Assembly: GCA_002451175.1 (NCBI GenBank)
Contig: DKBI01000033.1
Coordinates: forward strand, 1,242 to 6,976
Direction: 5' to 3'
DNA length: 5,735 nt
Source: Betaproteobacteria bacterium UBA6904
GTDB lineage: Bacteria; Pseudomonadota; Gammaproteobacteria; Burkholderiales; SG8-39
Position 1 is the first letter of the stretch. Each line of letters opens with the position of its first letter. The position numbers were made by a program, and so were the translations under genes. The notes beneath the pieces are model-generated. The model saw only the letters and a program-made list of their open reading frames with translations, did no database searches and was not told where the DNA came from. Below, one piece after another: positions 1 to 5,735 of the stretch.

Positions 1-783
1 TTCTACGGCGTCGTGCGCACGCGCGACCACGACAGCCCGGTGCCGTACCGCGCCATGTACCACGGCTCGATCATGCACGGCGGGCAGCTGCTCGGCGACG
101 CCTACCGCAACCGGCCGAGCGACTACTTCGGGCCCCATACGGGTTACGGGCGCGCGTTCGGCGGCCTGCGCGCGCTGCGGCCGAACGCGCCGCTCAACGT
201 CGGCATCATCGGGCTGGGCGCCGGGGTGATCGCCGCCTACGGGCGGCCCGGCGACGAGTTCGTGTTCTACGAGATCAGCCCGCGGGTCGTGGACATTGCG
301 GCGCGGGAGTTCAGTTTCCTGAGGGACACCGCGGCGCGCAGCGCGGTCGTGCTCGGCGACGGGCGGCTGTCCCTCGAGCGCGAGGCGCCGCGGGCCTACG
401 ACCTGCTCGGCATCGACGCCTTTGCGGGGGATTCGATCCCGATGCACCTCATCACGCGCGAGGCGATGGCGCTCTACGTGAAGCACCTGAAGCCCGATGG
501 CGTGATCGTGTTTCAGGCGACGAACCGGTTCGTGGACCTGATGCCGGTGGTCAAGCGCCTGGCGATGGAATTCGGCTTCGACGCCGTCCTGGTCTCCGAT
601 TCGCCGGAGAACACGGCGGACGCGGACTACTGGTATTCCTCCACCGACCAGGTCATCGTCACGCGCAACCGCGCGCTGCTCGAATCGCCGATCGTCGCCG
701 CGGGCGCAACGCCGATCGCCGCGCGCGGCGACCTGCGCGTCTTCACCGACGCGCACCACAACCTGCTCAGGATTCTGAAGTAG
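1..783 (+). CDS. Spermidine-synthase-like protein, C-terminal part (5' end outside window)
   Basis: The frame is open from base 1 to the TAG at 781-783, giving 260 visible residues; the true start lies to the left. The GTG at 13 is only an internal valine codon. The fold is a class I SAM-type methyltransferase/spermidine synthase: a glycine-rich nucleotide loop GIIGLGAG (window residues 68-75), an acidic residue ending strand 2 in FYEISP (E91), LGDGR (118-122), and IDAFAGDSIP (138-147), followed by a C-terminal FTDAHHNLLRILK. DAF-x2-DSIP and the TD-x3-NLL tail are typical, from family knowledge, of the cytoplasmic half of proteins annotated as fused MFS transporter/spermidine synthase, and the opening FYGVVR matches the family just after its membrane part. 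The YHEM-type polyamine-binding motif of true SpeE is replaced by YHGSIMHGGQ, so spermidine synthesis is doubtful. The gene converges with the acyl-ligase gene and overlaps it by 17 bp. Family assignment is solid; substrate is unknown. Confidence 0.88.
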   Translation, partial: FYGVVRTRDHDSPVPYRAMYHGSIMHGGQLLGDAYRNRPSDYFGPHTGYGRAFGGLRALRPNAPLNVGIIGLGAGVIAAYGRPGDEFVFYEISPRVVDIAAREFSFLRDTAARSAVVLGDGRLSLEREAPRAYDLLGIDAFAGDSIPMHLITREAMALYVKHLKPDGVIVFQATNRFVDLMPVVKRLAMEFGFDAVLVSDSPENTADADYWYSSTDQVIVTRNRALLESPIVAAGATPIAARGDLRVFTDAHHNLLRILK

Positions 784-3604
784 GGGCCGCGGACGCCGGC
801 GGCTCGGCCGGCGCGAGATCGGGCTCGCCGCAATGCTTGAGGATGACGGCGCGCACGGCGTCGCGCAGCTCGAGGGCCGCGCTCCAGTCGGTGCCGCGCG
901 GGCGGATCGGCTCGCCGACCGTCACCGCGATCGCCGAGCGGCGCAGGTACCACGTGCCGTCGCGCAGGGCCGAGCGCACGCCCCGCAGCGCGATCGGCAC
1001 CACGGCGACGCCGGCCTGCGCCGCAGCGAGGAACGCGCCGGTGCGGAACGTCATGAGCCCGGTCGCGCGCTTCAGCGTGCCTTCCGGGAAGACGATGAGC
1101 GAGGCGCCCTGCTTCACCGCCTGCGCGAGCTCGCCGGCGTGCTCCGCGCTCTTCGCCACGTCGAAGCGCTCGATGAAGCGCGTGCCGAACCCGGCCAGCA
1201 GCGTGCGCATCAGCAAATGGCCCTCGAATTCGCGCTTGGCGATGAACGCATAGCCGCGGTACTCCAGCAGCGAGAGCAGCACGATCGCATCGAGGTAGCT
1301 CGTGTGGTTCACGGCGAGCACCGCCGGCTGGTCGACGCGCAGATGCTCGAGCCCCCGCGGCACCACGGGAATGCCCGACAGGCGCAGGAACCAGCGGCAG
1401 ACCGCGCTGCCGATGCGCCAGCACGCGGGCACCGGCGCGAGGGCGGCGCCGAGCAAGGCGACGGGAAACAGCGCCGTCAGCACGAGGTAGCCGCGCAGCG
1501 CGAACAGGGCGCCCTCGGCGGCCCGCAGGCTGCGGCGCAACTGCGGCGCAGCGCCCGCCAGCACCAGGCGCAGGAACTGCAGCCACACCGCCTGCGGCTT
1601 CACCGAGGCGGGCCCGCGCTCGTAGAACTCGCGCGCCGCGACGCGGCGGATCTTGCCGCTGGAGGTCTTCGGCACCGAGCCGGGCGGCGCGAGCACGATG
1701 TCGTCGGTCGGTTCGCCGATCAGCCGGACCGCGATTTCGTTGATCATGCGTTTCAGGTCGTCATGGCGGGACGCGTCCCGGTCGCGCATCTCGGCGAGCA
1801 CCACCAGGCGCTCGGTGCCGCTTGCAGCGTCGCGGCAGCCGAACGCCGCGACGCAACCTCGCCGCACGCCGGCGAGATTGCCCACCGCCTGCTCCAGTTC
1901 GTAGGGGCTGATGTTGCGGCCGCCGCGGATGATGATGTCCTTCTCGCGCCCGGTGATGAACAGCACGCCTTCGGAGAGGTACGCGCGATCCCCGGTATTC
2001 ACCCACTCGCCGGCGAACAGCGTGCGCGTCGCATCGGGATTGCGGTAATACCCGGAGGTGGACGACGGCCCGCGGAACTGCAGCAGCCCCTCGTGGCGGT
2101 CCGGCAGCTCGAGCCCCGCCGCGTCGACGACGCGCAGATCGTGCCCCGGAATCGGCGTGCCGCAGCCGATGACCACCAGCGGCGACGGATCGTCCTCGCG
2201 CGCCGTCGCGGCCTCGCCGGTGCGCGAGAACCGCTCGCGGTCCAGCTGGTCCGCGCGCCAGGCGGTGCCCGGGCAGGTGATCGCCACGCCGACGGACGAT
2301 TCCGCCAGGCCGTACGAGGGCGAGATGCAGTTGCGCGGCAAACCCCAGCGCGCGAAGCGCCGCTCGAACTGCTCGATGGTCTCCGGGCTCACCGGCTCGG
2401 CCGCATTGAACGCGAAGCGCCAGGACGACAGGTCGATTCCCGCCATGTCCGCGTCGTCGATGCGGCGCAGGCACAGCTCGAAGGAGAAGTTCGGGCCGCC
2501 GGAGATCGTGCCGCGATGGCGGTGGATCGCCTGCATCCAGCGCACGGGCCGCGACAGGAAGGCGAGCGGCGACATGAGCACCACCGGAAAGCCGAGCACC
2601 AGGGTCGCGAAGTTCGCGCCGATGAGTCCGAGGTCGTGATACAGCGGAAGCCAGCTGACGAACACGTCCGCGGACGTCACGCCCGCCGCGGCGCCCATCG
2701 CGCGCACGTTCGCCATCAGGTTGGCATGCGAGAGCACGACGCCCTTCGGGTTGCCCGTGCTGCCCGAGGTGTACTGCAGGAAGCCGATGTCGCCCGGGGC
2801 CGTGCGCACCGGTCGGAAATTCGCGTCGCCGCCCTCCAGCTCCTCGGGGACGAGCACCTTCTGCAGCGATTCCACCTGCGCGCGCAGCAGGTAGGCGAGC
2901 GCCTTCGCCTCGGGGATCGTGATCAGGATGGTCGCGCCGGCGCTCTTCAGGATGCCGACGTGGCGCGACATGTGGTCCTCGATCGTCGTCAGGCGCGCAG
3001 GCGGATACAGGGGAACCGGCACGCCGCCGGCGATCATCACGCCGTAGAAGGCGCACAGGTACGCCCGCGAGGTCGGCAGCATGATCGCCACCATCTGCCC
3101 GCGCTGCAGGCCGATGTCGGCGAGGCGCGCCGCGTAGCCGCTGGCGCCCGCGAGCAGGTCGCGGTAGCTGAGCGGCACCTCCTGCGCGTCCTCGTAGAGG
3201 AAGACCGTGAGCCGCTCGGGCTGGCGCTCGGCGTGGTACGCGAGCGCCTCGACGAGCGTGCGCGCCTGCGATTCCGAGGGCGCGCGCACGCCCTCGCCCT
3301 GCGCCAGGTTCGCGACCGTGGTGTCGGCCGCGCGCGCCTCGTGGCCCATGCTGCCGAGCAGAAAACGCAGCAGGTCGCGCGGCGACTCGCTCGTGGCGAG
3401 CGCCTGCTCGGGAAGGCTCGTCGAGAATTCGCGCTCGAGCCGCAGGACGAGCTCGACGCGCGCCAGGCTGTCGAGCCCCAGCTCGCGCTCGAGGGCGCTG
3501 TCGAGACTCACATCGGCATTGAAATTCGGCCGCGCCTCGCGCGCCACGGCGGCCACCGTGGCGAGGACCTTGTCGGCGTCGACGGCAGGTCTCGGGGAAT
3601 CCAT
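767..3604 (-). CDS. Tri-modular ACP / fatty acyl-AMP ligase / PlsC-type acyltransferase, 945 aa
   Basis: Three modules are visible. Residues ~8-85 are an acyl carrier protein with the phosphopantetheine site GLDSL (Ser46). Residues ~110-670 are an adenylate-forming ligase: ATP loop YTSGSTGNPKG (278-288), YGLAE (431-435), TGD (537-539), hinge/C-domain GREKDIIIRGGRN (552-564) and catalytic Lys651 in SSGKIRR. The LMSPLAFLSRP and SGGPNF stretches are typical of fatty acyl-AMP ligases (FAAL) rather than CoA ligases. After a hydrophobic, probably membrane-associated segment (~702-727) comes a PlsC acyltransferase with NHTSYLD (catalytic His767, Asp772), GTRFIER and FPEGT (839-843). The C-terminus is Pro/Ala-rich. 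Inferred role: activate a fatty acid as acyl-AMP, load it on the attached carrier and transfer it to a lipid acceptor at the membrane; the acceptor is unknown. E. coli Aas has related activities in a different arrangement (acyltransferase first, no built-in ACP). I chose ATG 3604 over the in-frame ATG at 3658 (963 aa), because the extra 18 residues match nothing and would run through the promoter and palindrome. Confidence 0.93.
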   Translation of the reverse strand: MDSPRPAVDADKVLATVAAVAREARPNFNADVSLDSALERELGLDSLARVELVLRLEREFSTSLPEQALATSESPRDLLRFLLGSMGHEARAADTTVANLAQGEGVRAPSESQARTLVEALAYHAERQPERLTVFLYEDAQEVPLSYRDLLAGASGYAARLADIGLQRGQMVAIMLPTSRAYLCAFYGVMIAGGVPVPLYPPARLTTIEDHMSRHVGILKSAGATILITIPEAKALAYLLRAQVESLQKVLVPEELEGGDANFRPVRTAPGDIGFLQYTSGSTGNPKGVVLSHANLMANVRAMGAAAGVTSADVFVSWLPLYHDLGLIGANFATLVLGFPVVLMSPLAFLSRPVRWMQAIHRHRGTISGGPNFSFELCLRRIDDADMAGIDLSSWRFAFNAAEPVSPETIEQFERRFARWGLPRNCISPSYGLAESSVGVAITCPGTAWRADQLDRERFSRTGEAATAREDDPSPLVVIGCGTPIPGHDLRVVDAAGLELPDRHEGLLQFRGPSSTSGYYRNPDATRTLFAGEWVNTGDRAYLSEGVLFITGREKDIIIRGGRNISPYELEQAVGNLAGVRRGCVAAFGCRDAASGTERLVVLAEMRDRDASRHDDLKRMINEIAVRLIGEPTDDIVLAPPGSVPKTSSGKIRRVAAREFYERGPASVKPQAVWLQFLRLVLAGAAPQLRRSLRAAEGALFALRGYLVLTALFPVALLGAALAPVPACWRIGSAVCRWFLRLSGIPVVPRGLEHLRVDQPAVLAVNHTSYLDAIVLLSLLEYRGYAFIAKREFEGHLLMRTLLAGFGTRFIERFDVAKSAEHAGELAQAVKQGASLIVFPEGTLKRATGLMTFRTGAFLAAAQAGVAVVPIALRGVRSALRDGTWYLRRSAIAVTVGEPIRPRGTDWSAALELRDAVRAVILKHCGEPDLAPAEPPASAAPTSES

Positions 3605-3611
3605 CGCGCCG

Positions 3612-3625
3612 CGAGTGTACACTCG
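3612..3625. repeat. Perfect 14-bp palindrome in divergent promoter region
   Basis: CGAGTGTACACTCG equals its own reverse complement, with its centre between 3618 and 3619. It overlaps the putative -10 of the leftward acyl-ligase gene and lies about 45 bp upstream of the putative -10 of the rightward hydrolase gene. This suits an operator that represses the leftward gene, with possible effects on the rightward one, but no regulator is encoded in the window. It may instead be fortuitous, since TGTACA alone supplies half of the symmetry. Confidence 0.4.
3614..3619 (-). promoter_or_regulatory. Putative -10 element of the acyl-ligase gene
   Basis: Read on the minus strand the hexamer is TACACT (4 of 6 matches to TATAAT). 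It lies exactly 9 nt before the ATG at 3604, the same spacing seen at the other two starts in the window. The intervening CGCGGCGCG holds no Shine-Dalgarno sequence, so a transcript starting 6-7 nt past the hexamer would be almost leaderless. No convincing -35 hexamer is visible. It sits inside the 14-bp palindrome. This is a pattern-based inference. Confidence 0.45.
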
Positions 3626-3669
3626 GAACCGCGTGAACGCGCCAGGCGATGCGGTCACGCGGCTGCCGT

Positions 3670-3675
3670 TATGAT
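3670..3675 (+). promoter_or_regulatory. Putative -10 element of the metallo-hydrolase gene
   Basis: TATGAT (5 of 6 matches to TATAAT) lies 9 nt before the ATG at 3685 in a very GC-rich surrounding, so it stands out. The intervening GCCTTCCCC has no Shine-Dalgarno complementarity, which suggests a nearly leaderless mRNA starting around 3681-3682. The sequence 16-18 bp upstream (about 3646-3653) shows no good -35 hexamer. Confidence 0.5.
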
Positions 3676-3684
3676 GCCTTCCCC

Positions 3685-4590
3685 ATGAGCCCCGACACCC
3701 CGGCGCTGCGCTACGGCGCGGTCCGCGTCTATCTCGGCGAGAAATCCGGCAAGTATCCCGACGGCAACCAGGTCGTCGTGCAGGGCGCCGACACGCTGGC
3801 GGTGTTCGACACGCCGCTGGTCGCGAATCGCATCGCGGGCACGCTGCGCGCGGCCGATCTCGTGGTGCTGGGACACATGCACGAGGACCACGCGGCGGGC
3901 CTGCACCTGCTGCGGCACGCGCCGCTCTACGTACACGACGCGGATGTCGAGGCGGCGCGCAGCTGGGAAGGGCTGTCGCGCCACTACGGCTACCGTCCGC
4001 AAGTGCTGGCGGGCATGCGCACGAAGATCGAGCGCGACTTTCACTACGTGCCGCGTCCGGACGCGCAGGCGTACGCCGACGGCGCGCTCTGGGCGCTCGG
4101 CGGCGGCGTGACCGTGCGCGCGATCCATCTGCCCGGGCACACGAGCGGGCATTGCGCGCTGTTCGTCGAGCCGGGCGCGATCGCGTTCATCGGCGACATC
4201 GATCTGTCCTCGTTCGGGCCGTACTACGGCGACGCGACCTCCAGCCTCGCCGCGTTCCGGCGCACGCTGGGCGCGGTCAGGGACATTCCGGCGAAGGTCT
4301 GGATCACCTCGCACCACAAGGGCGTGATCACCGAACGGGAGACGTTTCTCGGCTTGCTGCAGACGTTCGGCACGCGGCTCGACGCGCGCGAAGCGGCCCT
4401 CCTCGCGCATCTGCGCGAGCGTCCCTCGACGCTCGAGGAACTCGTCGCGCACCGGTTCGTCTATCCGCGCCACGCCGAGGACCTGTATTACGCGGACGCC
4501 GAGCGCCGCTGCATCGAGCAGCATCTGGAAGAACTGGCGCGCGAGGGCCGGGTGCACGACGATGGCGGGCGCTGGCGGGCGGCGGCATAG
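3685..4590 (+). CDS. MBL-fold metallo-hydrolase with C-terminal winged-helix-like region, 301 aa
   Basis: The metallo-beta-lactamase metal site is complete: HMHEDH (residues 64-69, the HxHxDH motif), His152 in PGHTSGH, bridging Asp171 in GDIDLS, and a final His in SHHKG (210-211). This predicts a dinuclear metal, usually Zn or Fe, cytoplasmic hydrolase; no signal peptide is visible. Residues ~230-300 are helical and end in an EELAREGRV...GRW pattern resembling the small winged-helix domain found at the C-terminus of LACTB2-like MBL proteins. Family members hydrolyse thioesters, lactones, phosphodiesters or RNA, so the substrate cannot be assigned. I chose ATG 3685 rather than the in-frame ATG 3649 because a -10-like TATGAT sits between them and the conserved sequence starts just after 3685. 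It is transcribed divergently from the acyl-ligase gene with an 80-bp gap, which allows but does not prove shared regulation; a thioesterase-like role is speculation. No terminator is visible in the 88 bp after its stop. Confidence 0.92.
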   Translation: MSPDTPALRYGAVRVYLGEKSGKYPDGNQVVVQGADTLAVFDTPLVANRIAGTLRAADLVVLGHMHEDHAAGLHLLRHAPLYVHDADVEAARSWEGLSRHYGYRPQVLAGMRTKIERDFHYVPRPDAQAYADGALWALGGGVTVRAIHLPGHTSGHCALFVEPGAIAFIGDIDLSSFGPYYGDATSSLAAFRRTLGAVRDIPAKVWITSHHKGVITERETFLGLLQTFGTRLDAREAALLAHLRERPSTLEELVAHRFVYPRHAEDLYYADAERRCIEQHLEELAREGRVHDDGGRWRAAA

Positions 4591-4626
4591 CCTGGCGCCG
4601 ACGCCGCGCGTGGCTGCGCCGGCGGC

Positions 4627-4640
4627 TTGACCGCAGTCAA
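4627..4640 (+). promoter_or_regulatory. FNR/CRP-family (FNR, Anr, FixK-like) binding box
   Basis: TTGACCGCAGTCAA is a perfect inverted repeat TTGAC-N4-GTCAA. One more pair (C4626/G4641) extends the arms to 6 bp. From family knowledge, FNR recognises TTGAT-N4-ATCAA, and Anr, FnrL and FixK-type regulators accept TTGAC/GTCAA. The centre (between 4633 and 4634) falls about 41.5 bp before the start site predicted from the GATAAT at 4664-4669, which is the class II activator position where the box replaces the -35 element. It probably gives low-oxygen activation of the NuoE-NuoF fusion gene. The regulator is not in the window. Confidence 0.72.
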
Positions 4641-4663
4641 GAAGGTTCGCGCGCCGCGCGCCG

Positions 4664-4669
4664 GATAAT
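4664..4669 (+). promoter_or_regulatory. Putative -10 element of the NuoE-NuoF fusion gene
   Basis: GATAAT (5 of 6 matches to TATAAT) lies 9 nt before the ATG at 4679, and CGCGCCGTC in between has no Shine-Dalgarno sequence. The nearest purine-rich stretch, GAAGG at 4641-4645, is over 30 nt from the ATG. Transcription would start near 4675-4676, leaving a leader of only 3-4 nt. Its position relative to the FNR-type box makes this the best-supported promoter in the window. Confidence 0.65.
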
Positions 4670-4678
4670 CGCGCCGTC

Positions 4679-5735
4679 ATGAAGGCACGCCCGACACCGA
4701 AGGGCCGGACCACCGATCCGCAGGCACTCGATGACGTTCGCGCGCTGCTCGAGGAGCGTCACCGGGCGACCGGCGTGTCCCCGGGCCGCCGCGATCTGCT
4801 GATCGAGCACCTGCACGCGCTGCAGGATCGCTTCGGCCACCTCTCGGCTGCGCACCTCGCGGCGCTCGCGGCGCTGATGCGGTTGTCCCTCGCCGAGGTC
4901 TACGAGGTGGCGACGTTCTATCACCATTTCGACGTCGTCAAGGAAGGCGAGCCTGCACCCGCGCCCCTCACGGTGCGGGTGTGCGACTCCCTCGCCTGCG
5001 AGATGGCCGGTGCGAAGCAACTGCTCGATCGCCTGCCGGCGATTCTCGGGCGCGCGGTGCGCGTGGTGGCCGTGCCTTGCGTGGGGCGCTGCGACGCGGC
5101 CCCGGTCGCGGTCGTGCACCAGAATCCGCTGGGCGGCGCGACGCTGGCGCGCGTGCAGCGAGCCGTTGCGGCGAAGGCGACGCGCTGTCCGGCGCCCAAG
5201 CCCGTGAGCTATGCGCAATACCGCCGGGCCGGCGGCTACCGGTTGATTGCGGACTGCCTCGCCGGCAAGCACACGCGCGACGCGATCACCCGCATCCTCG
5301 AGGATTCGGCGTTGCGAGGGCTGGGGGGCGCTGGCTTTCCGGTGGGCCGCAAGTGGCGCATCGTTGCCGCCGAGCCGGCGCCGCGGCTCATGGCGGTCAA
5401 CATCGACGAGGGCGAGCCCGGCACGTTCAAGGACCGGCATTTCCTCGAGCGCGACCCGCACCGGTTTCTGGAAGGCATGCTCGTCGCGGCGTGGTGCGCG
5501 GGCGTGGGCGAGATCTACGTCTACCTGCGCGACGAGTACGCCGGCTGCCGCGCGATGCTCGAGCGCGAGCTCGGGCGGCTGCGCCGCGATCCGCCCTGCG
5601 CGCTGCCGCCGATTCACCTGCGGCGCGGCGCCGGCGCCTACATCTGCGGAGAAGAGTCGGCGATGATCGAGTCGATCGAGGGCAAGCGCGGCATGCCGCG
5701 CCTGCGCCCGCCGTACGTGGCGCAGGGGGGACTCT
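4679..5735 (+). CDS. NuoE-NuoF fusion, diaphorase subunit of probable NAD-dependent formate dehydrogenase (3' end outside window)
   Basis: 352 residues are visible and the frame is open at the right edge. Residues ~15-165 form a NuoE-like domain: an N-terminal helical part, then a thioredoxin-like fold with all four [2Fe-2S] ligands, C-x4-C (Cys102, Cys107) and CVGRC (Cys134, Cys138). From ~175 a NuoF-like domain follows, with NADH/FMN-site motifs RGLGGAGFPVGRKW (213-226), NIDEGEPGTFKDR (241-253), GAGAYICGEES (317-327) and EGKRGMPRLRPP. The missing part should hold the SLBB-like domain and the C-x2-C-x2-C...C [4Fe-4S] site. Such a subunit passes electrons between a catalytic partner and NAD+ through FMN and iron-sulfur clusters. 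Fused E-F subunits occur in NAD-reducing formate dehydrogenases and as HoxF of hydrogenases; the close resemblance to formate dehydrogenase beta subunits is from memory. Separate nuoE and nuoF genes are the rule in complex I, so that is unlikely. A promoter and FNR-type box precede the gene, which probably starts an operon. Confidence 0.9.
   Translation, partial: MKARPTPKGRTTDPQALDDVRALLEERHRATGVSPGRRDLLIEHLHALQDRFGHLSAAHLAALAALMRLSLAEVYEVATFYHHFDVVKEGEPAPAPLTVRVCDSLACEMAGAKQLLDRLPAILGRAVRVVAVPCVGRCDAAPVAVVHQNPLGGATLARVQRAVAAKATRCPAPKPVSYAQYRRAGGYRLIADCLAGKHTRDAITRILEDSALRGLGGAGFPVGRKWRIVAAEPAPRLMAVNIDEGEPGTFKDRHFLERDPHRFLEGMLVAAWCAGVGEIYVYLRDEYAGCRAMLERELGRLRRDPPCALPPIHLRRGAGAYICGEESAMIESIEGKRGMPRLRPPYVAQGGL

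Noticed and set aside
794..813. Perfect 7-bp hairpin (CGCCGGC / GCCGGCG, 6-nt loop) just after the spermidine-synthase-like stop, as a possible terminator
   Set aside because: No T-tract follows on the plus strand, and it lies in the Pro/Ala-coding C-terminus of the minus-strand gene, where such GC repeats arise by codon choice.
3633..3674. A 13-codon GTG-started minigene in the divergent region, 9 nt after the plus-strand TACACT of the palindrome
   Set aside because: The palindrome makes the hexamer appear on both strands, so this match follows automatically from its symmetry; there is no coding evidence in so short a frame.
3649..3684. Upstream in-frame ATG at 3649 for the MBL gene (313 aa)
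   Set aside because: The extra 12 residues match nothing in the family and the segment contains the TATGAT promoter hexamer.
833..3688. A very long plus-strand open frame (about 951 codons) opposite the acyl-ligase gene
   Set aside because: It is the antisense shadow of a GC-rich gene, where stop codons are rare in the complementary frame. Its translation is rich in Arg, Ala, His and Gln with no recognisable domain, while the minus strand shows three intact enzyme modules.
4594..4626. GC-rich inverted repeats after the MBL stop codon as a terminator
   Set aside because: The arms are only about 5 bp with long loops and only two T residues follow, so a factor-independent terminator is not supported.
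3655..4713. Minus-strand open frame of about 352 codons opposite the MBL gene
   Set aside because: Low-complexity Arg/Ala/Val-rich translation with no motif; the plus strand encodes a complete metal-binding site. The frame also crosses both plus-strand promoters.
4637..5617. Minus-strand open frame of about 326 codons opposite the NuoE-NuoF gene
   Set aside because: Antisense shadow: no domain, unusual composition, and the opposite strand carries clear NuoE and NuoF motifs.

Overview
The window is very GC-rich (roughly 70% by eye) and densely coded. Protein motifs, strong G/C preference at third codon positions and gene content point to a proteobacterium, most likely a betaproteobacterium; this is inference, as no rRNA or other marker gene is present. 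Nothing suggests an insertion sequence, prophage, CRISPR array, tRNA or rRNA.

Layout, left to right. (1) Bases 1-783 (+) hold the 3' end of a spermidine-synthase-like methyltransferase-fold gene, probably the C-terminal half of a fused membrane-transporter/spermidine-synthase-like protein. (2) Bases 3604-767 (-) hold a large three-module lipid enzyme: acyl carrier protein, fatty acyl-AMP ligase and PlsC-type acyltransferase. It converges on gene 1, and their 3' ends overlap by 17 bp. (3) Bases 3605-3684 are an 80-bp divergent promoter region with a perfect 14-bp palindrome. (4) Bases 3685-4590 (+) hold a metallo-beta-lactamase-fold hydrolase with a C-terminal winged-helix-like region. (5) Bases 4591-4678 are a short intergenic region with a textbook FNR/CRP-family box, TTGAC-N4-GTCAA. 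(6) From 4679 to beyond the right edge runs a NuoE-NuoF fusion, the diaphorase (NAD-reacting flavoprotein) subunit of what is probably an NAD-dependent formate dehydrogenase, or less likely a hydrogenase.

How the parts relate. The tri-modular enzyme carries all parts needed to activate a free fatty acid, load it on its own carrier domain and pass it to an acceptor. The neighbouring hydrolase has no assignable substrate. The NuoEF-type subunit begins a separate transcription unit whose promoter looks like a class II FNR-type promoter, so it is probably induced when oxygen is low.

The most notable non-coding observation is that all three visible start codons share one layout: a -10-like hexamer, exactly 9 nt, then ATG, with no Shine-Dalgarno sequence between. 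This fixes the starts at 3604, 3685 and 4679 and suggests nearly leaderless mRNAs. I did not find an obviously new biological system; the best leads are the leaderless-promoter pattern, the FNR-type promoter and the acyl-lipid fusion enzyme.
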